Both the position numbers and the translations under genes were made by a program. Below are positions 60,859 to 64,000 of a stretch of 64,000 bases of DNA, one piece after another; position 1 is the first letter of the stretch; each line of letters starts with the position of its first letter. The stretch is from CAXBMB01 sp052078155 (GTDB lineage: Bacteria > Pseudomonadota > Alphaproteobacteria > Kiloniellales > DSM-21159), in NCBI GenBank assembly GCA_052078155.1, contig JBQJBP010000002.1, positions 620,001-684,000 on the forward strand, written 5' to 3'. The notes below the pieces were generated by a model that saw only the letters and a program-made list of their open reading frames with translations, was not told where the DNA came from and did not search any database.

Positions 60859-62552
60859 ACCCGTCTGTGCAACAGCCCCAAACGCAGGAAGGCACCCCTC
60901 CCATGGCGCAGGACACGCTCGACGCCCCTTTGCTGCAGGTTTCCAACCTGACGGTCTCCTTCACCGGCGCCGGGGGCGTGAAAAGTCATGCTGTCGGCGG
61001 AATCTCCTTTGACATCAAAAGGGGGGAGACCCTGGCACTGGTCGGAGAGTCGGGCTCGGGCAAGTCCGTTTCCGCCCTGTCTATCCTGCAATTGCTGCCC
61101 TATCCGCTGGCTCAGCACGGATCCGGCAGTTCCATTCGCTATCAGGGTGAAGAGCTGATGGGGGCCAGTCCCCAGCGCCTGCGACAGCTGCGTGGCAATC
61201 AGATCTCCATGATCTTCCAGGAACCCATGACCTCGCTCAACCCTCTGCACAGTATTGAAAAGCAGGTGAACGAGGTCCTGATCCTGCATAAGGGACTGGG
61301 CCGGGATGCGGCTCGCAAGCGCACACTGGAGCTCCTGACCCTGGTTGGCATTCCAGAGCCGCACAAGCGTCTTTCTGCCTTCCCTCACGAGCTCTCCGGG
61401 GGCCAGCGCCAGCGCGTGATGATTGCCATGGCGCTGGCAAATGATCCCGAGCTGCTGATCGCCGACGAACCCACCACAGCCCTGGATGTCACCATTCAGG
61501 CCCAGATCCTGAAGCTGCTGAAAGACCTGCAGCGCAAACTGGGGATGTCTTTGCTGCTGATCACCCACGACCTGGGCATTGTGCGCAAAGTCGCCGACAG
61601 GGTTTGCGTGATGACCCAGGGGCAGGTGGTGGAAAACGGCCAGACCTCGGACATCATGGAAAATCCGCAGCATCCCTATACCCAGAAACTCCTGGCTGCA
61701 GAACCTTCCGGTCAGCCGGGCGAGGGCAGCGATGAGGCCCCGGCGGTGATGGTGGGGCAGGATGTTAAGGTCCACTTCCCCATCAAGGCCGGTCTGCTGA
61801 AACGAACGGTGGACTATGTGCGCGCCGTGGATGGCATCAGCCTGACGGTGCGTGAAGGCCAGACGGTGGGGGTTGTCGGTGAGTCCGGGTCGGGCAAGTC
61901 GACCCTGGGCATGGCTTTGCTGCGGCTGAACAACTCCAAGGGAGAGCTGATTTACAGCGGTCAGGCCATTCAGGGCTGGACCCGCAATCAGATGCGGCCT
62001 TTGCGGCGGGAAATGCAGATCGTGTTCCAGGACCCCTATGGATCACTCAGTCCCCGCATGTCCATTGGCCAGATCATCGGGGAAGGCATTCAGGTACATC
62101 AACTGGCCGCCACCCCGCGCGAAGAAGCGGAGATGATCATCGCCGCGCTGGAGGAGGTGGGACTGGATCCCAATTCCCGCCATCGCTACCCCCATGAGTT
62201 TTCCGGCGGGCAGCGACAGCGCATTGCCATTGCCCGGGCAATGGTTCTCAAGCCGCGTTTTCTGGTTCTCGACGAACCCACTTCAGCGTTGGATATGTCG
62301 GTGCAGGCCCAGATCGTCGATCTGTTGAGAGATCTGCAGGACCGGCACAATCTGGCCTACCTCTTTATCAGTCACGACCTGAAGGTGGTGCGGGCGCTGG
62401 CCAATGAAGTGATCGTCATGAAGGCGGGAAAAGTGATGGAGCAGGGCCCGGCGGCACAGATCTTCGATCAGCCGAAAGACCCCTACACCCAGGCACTGAT
62501 GAAAGCCGCCTTCCAGCTGGAAACGGCGGACAGCGACGTGGTGGCCGTTTGA
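60855..62552 (+). CDS. yejF: Peptide ABC importer ATPase YejF (two ABC domains)
   Basis: 565 residues. Domain 1: Walker A GESGSGKS at 64-71, signature LSGGQRQRVMIAMALAN, Walker B LIADEPTTALD. Domain 2: Walker A GESGSGKS near residue 342, signature FSGGQRQRIAIARAMVL, Walker B LVLDEPTSALD. Both sites look complete. ATG 60855 overlaps the yejE stop; an internal ATG at 60903 is another possible start. No yejA gene accompanies it on either side. Confidence 0.95.
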   Translation: MNPSVQQPQTQEGTPPMAQDTLDAPLLQVSNLTVSFTGAGGVKSHAVGGISFDIKRGETLALVGESGSGKSVSALSILQLLPYPLAQHGSGSSIRYQGEELMGASPQRLRQLRGNQISMIFQEPMTSLNPLHSIEKQVNEVLILHKGLGRDAARKRTLELLTLVGIPEPHKRLSAFPHELSGGQRQRVMIAMALANDPELLIADEPTTALDVTIQAQILKLLKDLQRKLGMSLLLITHDLGIVRKVADRVCVMTQGQVVENGQTSDIMENPQHPYTQKLLAAEPSGQPGEGSDEAPAVMVGQDVKVHFPIKAGLLKRTVDYVRAVDGISLTVREGQTVGVVGESGSGKSTLGMALLRLNNSKGELIYSGQAIQGWTRNQMRPLRREMQIVFQDPYGSLSPRMSIGQIIGEGIQVHQLAATPREEAEMIIAALEEVGLDPNSRHRYPHEFSGGQRQRIAIARAMVLKPRFLVLDEPTSALDMSVQAQIVDLLRDLQDRHNLAYLFISHDLKVVRALANEVIVMKAGKVMEQGPAAQIFDQPKDPYTQALMKAAFQLETADSDVVAV

Positions 62553-62557
62553 CAGGG

Positions 62558-62613
62558 TGATCTCCGACAACTGATCTCCGGCAACTGATCTTTGGCGGCT
62601 GATTTTCGGTGGG
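62558..62613 (+). repeat. Four tandem 14-bp units after yejF stop
   Basis: TGATCTCCGACAAC (62558-62571), TGATCTCCGGCAAC (62572-62585), TGATCTTTGGCGGC (62586-62599) and TGATTTTCGGTGGG (62600-62613). Identity falls along the array. Begins 5 bp after the yejF stop. Confidence 0.8.
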
Positions 62614-62633
62614 AAACCAGAAGCTGGCGAGAG

Positions 62634-62783
62634 GATTGTCGGTTTGTTTTGAAGCGCTTTAGGCTTGACGCGACCTCATGAACCCCCTGCCTTCCCGGCT
62701 GGAAAGAGGCAAATTCATGCTGCAGGCGCTCTCATGACGTGAGCCCGCTGATACCGATGGGACACCGGTATGTGTGACGCTAG
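62634..62783 (+). repeat. CTAG-bounded intergenic repeat, copy N (full length, diverged)
   Basis: ATTGTCGGTTTGTTTTGAAGCGCTTTAGGCTTG at the left (quoted as a whole in two parts: ATTGTCGGTTTG and AAGCGCTTTAGGCTT), CTGGAAAGAGGCAAATTCATG in the middle and GTGACGCTAG at the right. The right CTAG (62780-62783) provides the stop of the next minus-strand gene. Confidence 0.7.
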
Positions 62784-63109
62784 TACTTTTCCAGAAAAGC
62801 GCGGGGATAAATCTGGGCCCAGATGCGCAGGGCTGCGTAGGTGATGGCCCCTATCAGTACGCCAGAGATTGCCCAGGAGATCAGGCACAAGACGGCGACC
62901 ACAGCCAGTCCTTGCCAGCCGGTTGCCGGTTTGTCCCCAAACTGAACAACTTCGAAACCCATCATGGCGGCCAGGCCGGCAACAGCGGCAATACATGACC
63001 AAAAGAAGCCATTGCCGATCATGTATATCTTCAAAACGGATTTCAACGTCAGGCTGTCAATTGGAATCATCCGAATTGGCAACAGACGTCCGTCGTCCAT
63101 TCTACGCAT
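62780..63109 (-). CDS. Small membrane protein of unknown function
   Basis: 109 residues with two membrane segments: about 30-50 (IGNGFFWSCIAAVAGLAAMM) and about 70-92 (LAVVAVLCLISWAISGVLIG). GGGGGA stands at a good distance before ATG 63109; ATG 63100 is also in frame. The sequence ends AQIYPRAFLEKY and the TAG stop comes from repeat copy N, so the native C-terminus may have been altered. I do not recognise a family. Confidence 0.65.
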   Translation of the reverse strand: MRRMDDGRLLPIRMIPIDSLTLKSVLKIYMIGNGFFWSCIAAVAGLAAMMGFEVVQFGDKPATGWQGLAVVAVLCLISWAISGVLIGAITYAALRIWAQIYPRAFLEKY

Positions 63110-63602
63110 CTACTAATCCCCCGCATCTTTGTTGAGAAGGAGGAAAAAGAAATCAAGACCAAGGTTCCAACCAACAAAGACTATGGGGTCTTATACACCA
63201 TCGGATGCTGTATCCGTCAATCATAACTGCCACAAGCTTTTGATTGACCAAGTGATTCTGGATTTTCTGCAATGATCATTATTGTTGGTCCTGATTCAGG
63301 ATTGAGGAGATTGGGGGGCGAATTTGGCAATTAAAAGTTGATGAGGCGCAATGGTCTCAAGACGTGCAGTTTTGCCAAAGGTGCGCCTGTTGCAGCACTC
63401 TTAAGGTTCGGGATCAGGACCTGTGTTGCTGTGGCCGGGACCAGAGGTGGCGTCTGCCAGGGCTTTGCGACTAGAGTGCCTGAACCTGCCAGAATGACAG
63501 ATTCCTTCCTCAGTGGTTTTTCGCTTTGCCTTGTCCTGATAGGGGTGGACCGGTTACCCCGGGCAAGAGGCAGAGCCTGAAGAGTAATTGAGGCCGCTTC
63601 AC
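63110..63602. other. Non-coding stretch before the last gene
   Basis: No gene supported; a minus-strand frame at 63331-63606 has no recognisable features. The first 200 bases are AT-rich. Confidence 0.4.
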
Positions 63603-63690
63603 CCATTTGGCTCTGTTCAACATGTTAGAGGATGCTTCACGGTCTGGTTTCAAGCGCATGCTGCGCCCGGCCGGTCCGCTCAATCTCTAG
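63603..63690 (-). repeat. CTAG-bounded intergenic repeat, copy O (half)
   Basis: TTCAACATGTTAGAGGATGC, TTCACGGTCTGGTTTCAAGCGC and GTCCGCTCAATCTCTAG, the right half of the inverse orientation. CTAG at 63687-63690, 20 bp before the last gene. Confidence 0.65.
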
Positions 63691-63710
63691 CCAGATCTAA
63701 GACACGCACC

Positions 63711-64000
63711 ATGAAACTGCTTTTCAAATCAAACATCGACCGCGCGGAACACTGGATTGATCCCTTGCAGGAGCAGATGCCCGAGCTGGAGATCCAGGTG
63801 TGGCCGGATATCGGAGACCCGGAAGCCATTGAATATGCGCTGATGTGGAAACCGGACCCTGGCATGCTGGCGGGTCTGCCCAACCTCAAAGCGATTTTCT
63901 CTCTGGGAGCCGGCATTGACCACCTGGCCAGTGATCCCCTCTTGCCCCGTCACATTCCCACCACCCGGATGGTGGATCCGGGCCTGACGTCCGGGATGAC
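63711..64000 (+). CDS. D-2-hydroxyacid dehydrogenase (GhrA-like), N-terminal part
   Basis: The first 96 residues or so; the gene runs off the window. MKLLFKSNIDRAEHWIDPL, WPDIGDPEAIEYALMWKP and LKAIFSLGAGIDHLASDP match the substrate-binding half of glyoxylate/hydroxypyruvate reductase A, with the conserved LGAGIDHL loop. It would reduce glyoxylate or hydroxypyruvate with NADPH. The NAD-binding domain and the catalytic Arg-Glu-His lie outside the window, so the assignment rests on the N-terminal part only. Confidence 0.85.
   Translation, partial: MKLLFKSNIDRAEHWIDPLQEQMPELEIQVWPDIGDPEAIEYALMWKPDPGMLAGLPNLKAIFSLGAGIDHLASDPLLPRHIPTTRMVDPGLTSGM

Noticed and set aside
63331..63606. 91-codon minus-strand frame before the last gene
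   Set aside because: No family features and no ribosome-binding site; partly overlaps repeat copy O.

Overview
The window reads as chromosomal DNA from a moderately high-GC alphaproteobacterium, probably of the Rhodospirillales/Rhodospirillaceae type. The reasons are a DUF3126 protein, a SUV3-like helicase next to an S4-domain protein, a STAS-MlaE/MlaF/MlaD phospholipid system, a non-haem bacterioferritin and a Gram-negative porin. The genus cannot be fixed from sequence reading alone. About 52 protein genes and one tRNA are supported. There is no complete transposon, prophage or CRISPR array.

Layout. 1-3.5 kb: end of a VOC-family protein, a zinc alcohol dehydrogenase, a small membrane protein, tRNA-Ser(GGA) and a periplasmic solute-binding protein. 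3.5-9.7 kb: three paralogous secreted M10/RTX metalloproteases with a class I glutamine amidotransferase inserted on the opposite strand. 9.9-13 kb: a membrane LytTR regulator divergent from a cytochrome b561, then MsrA and DUF3126. 13.3-17.1 kb: a four-gene Mla-type lipid transport operon. 17.9-25.8 kb: methylmalonate-semialdehyde dehydrogenase, a hybrid histidine kinase, a HAD phosphatase, a PilZ protein and a second histidine kinase. 26.2-32.4 kb: a BMP-type nucleoside ABC importer operon ending in a cytosine deaminase-like amidohydrolase, with a MarR-like regulator upstream. 33.8-43 kb: porin, oligopeptidase B, S4 protein, SUV3-like helicase and HtpG. 43-48.1 kb: two paralogous lipoproteins, FolD, YggT, a methyltransferase and a cold-shock protein. 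48.9-52.4 kb: a second glutamine amidotransferase, bacterioferritin, and a saccharopine-dehydrogenase-like enzyme divergent from an Lrp regulator. 52.7-58.4 kb: a PAS histidine kinase beside an orphan TRAP-type lipoprotein, a YeiH-type exporter and an orphan TAXI binding protein. 58.5-62.6 kb: yejB-yejE-yejF peptide importer without yejA. The end holds a small membrane protein and the start of a GhrA-like reductase.

The most unusual pattern is a dispersed intergenic repeat of about 140 bp with imperfect inverted ends, usually bounded by CTAG. I find fourteen full, truncated or decayed copies. In seven genes (third protease, msrA, hybrid kinase, oligopeptidase B, S4 protein, lrp, terminal membrane protein) the TAG stop codon is part of the repeat end. 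This resembles a TA-targeting miniature inverted-repeat element (IS630/mariner-like MITE), but no transposase is present here. Other points are short 14-18 bp tandem duplications in non-coding DNA, one of which builds three start-codon-bearing minicistrons in front of mlaE; an attenuator-like hairpin inside the nucleoside ABC operon; several perfect palindromes likely to be operators; and a Fur-box-like site before bacterioferritin.
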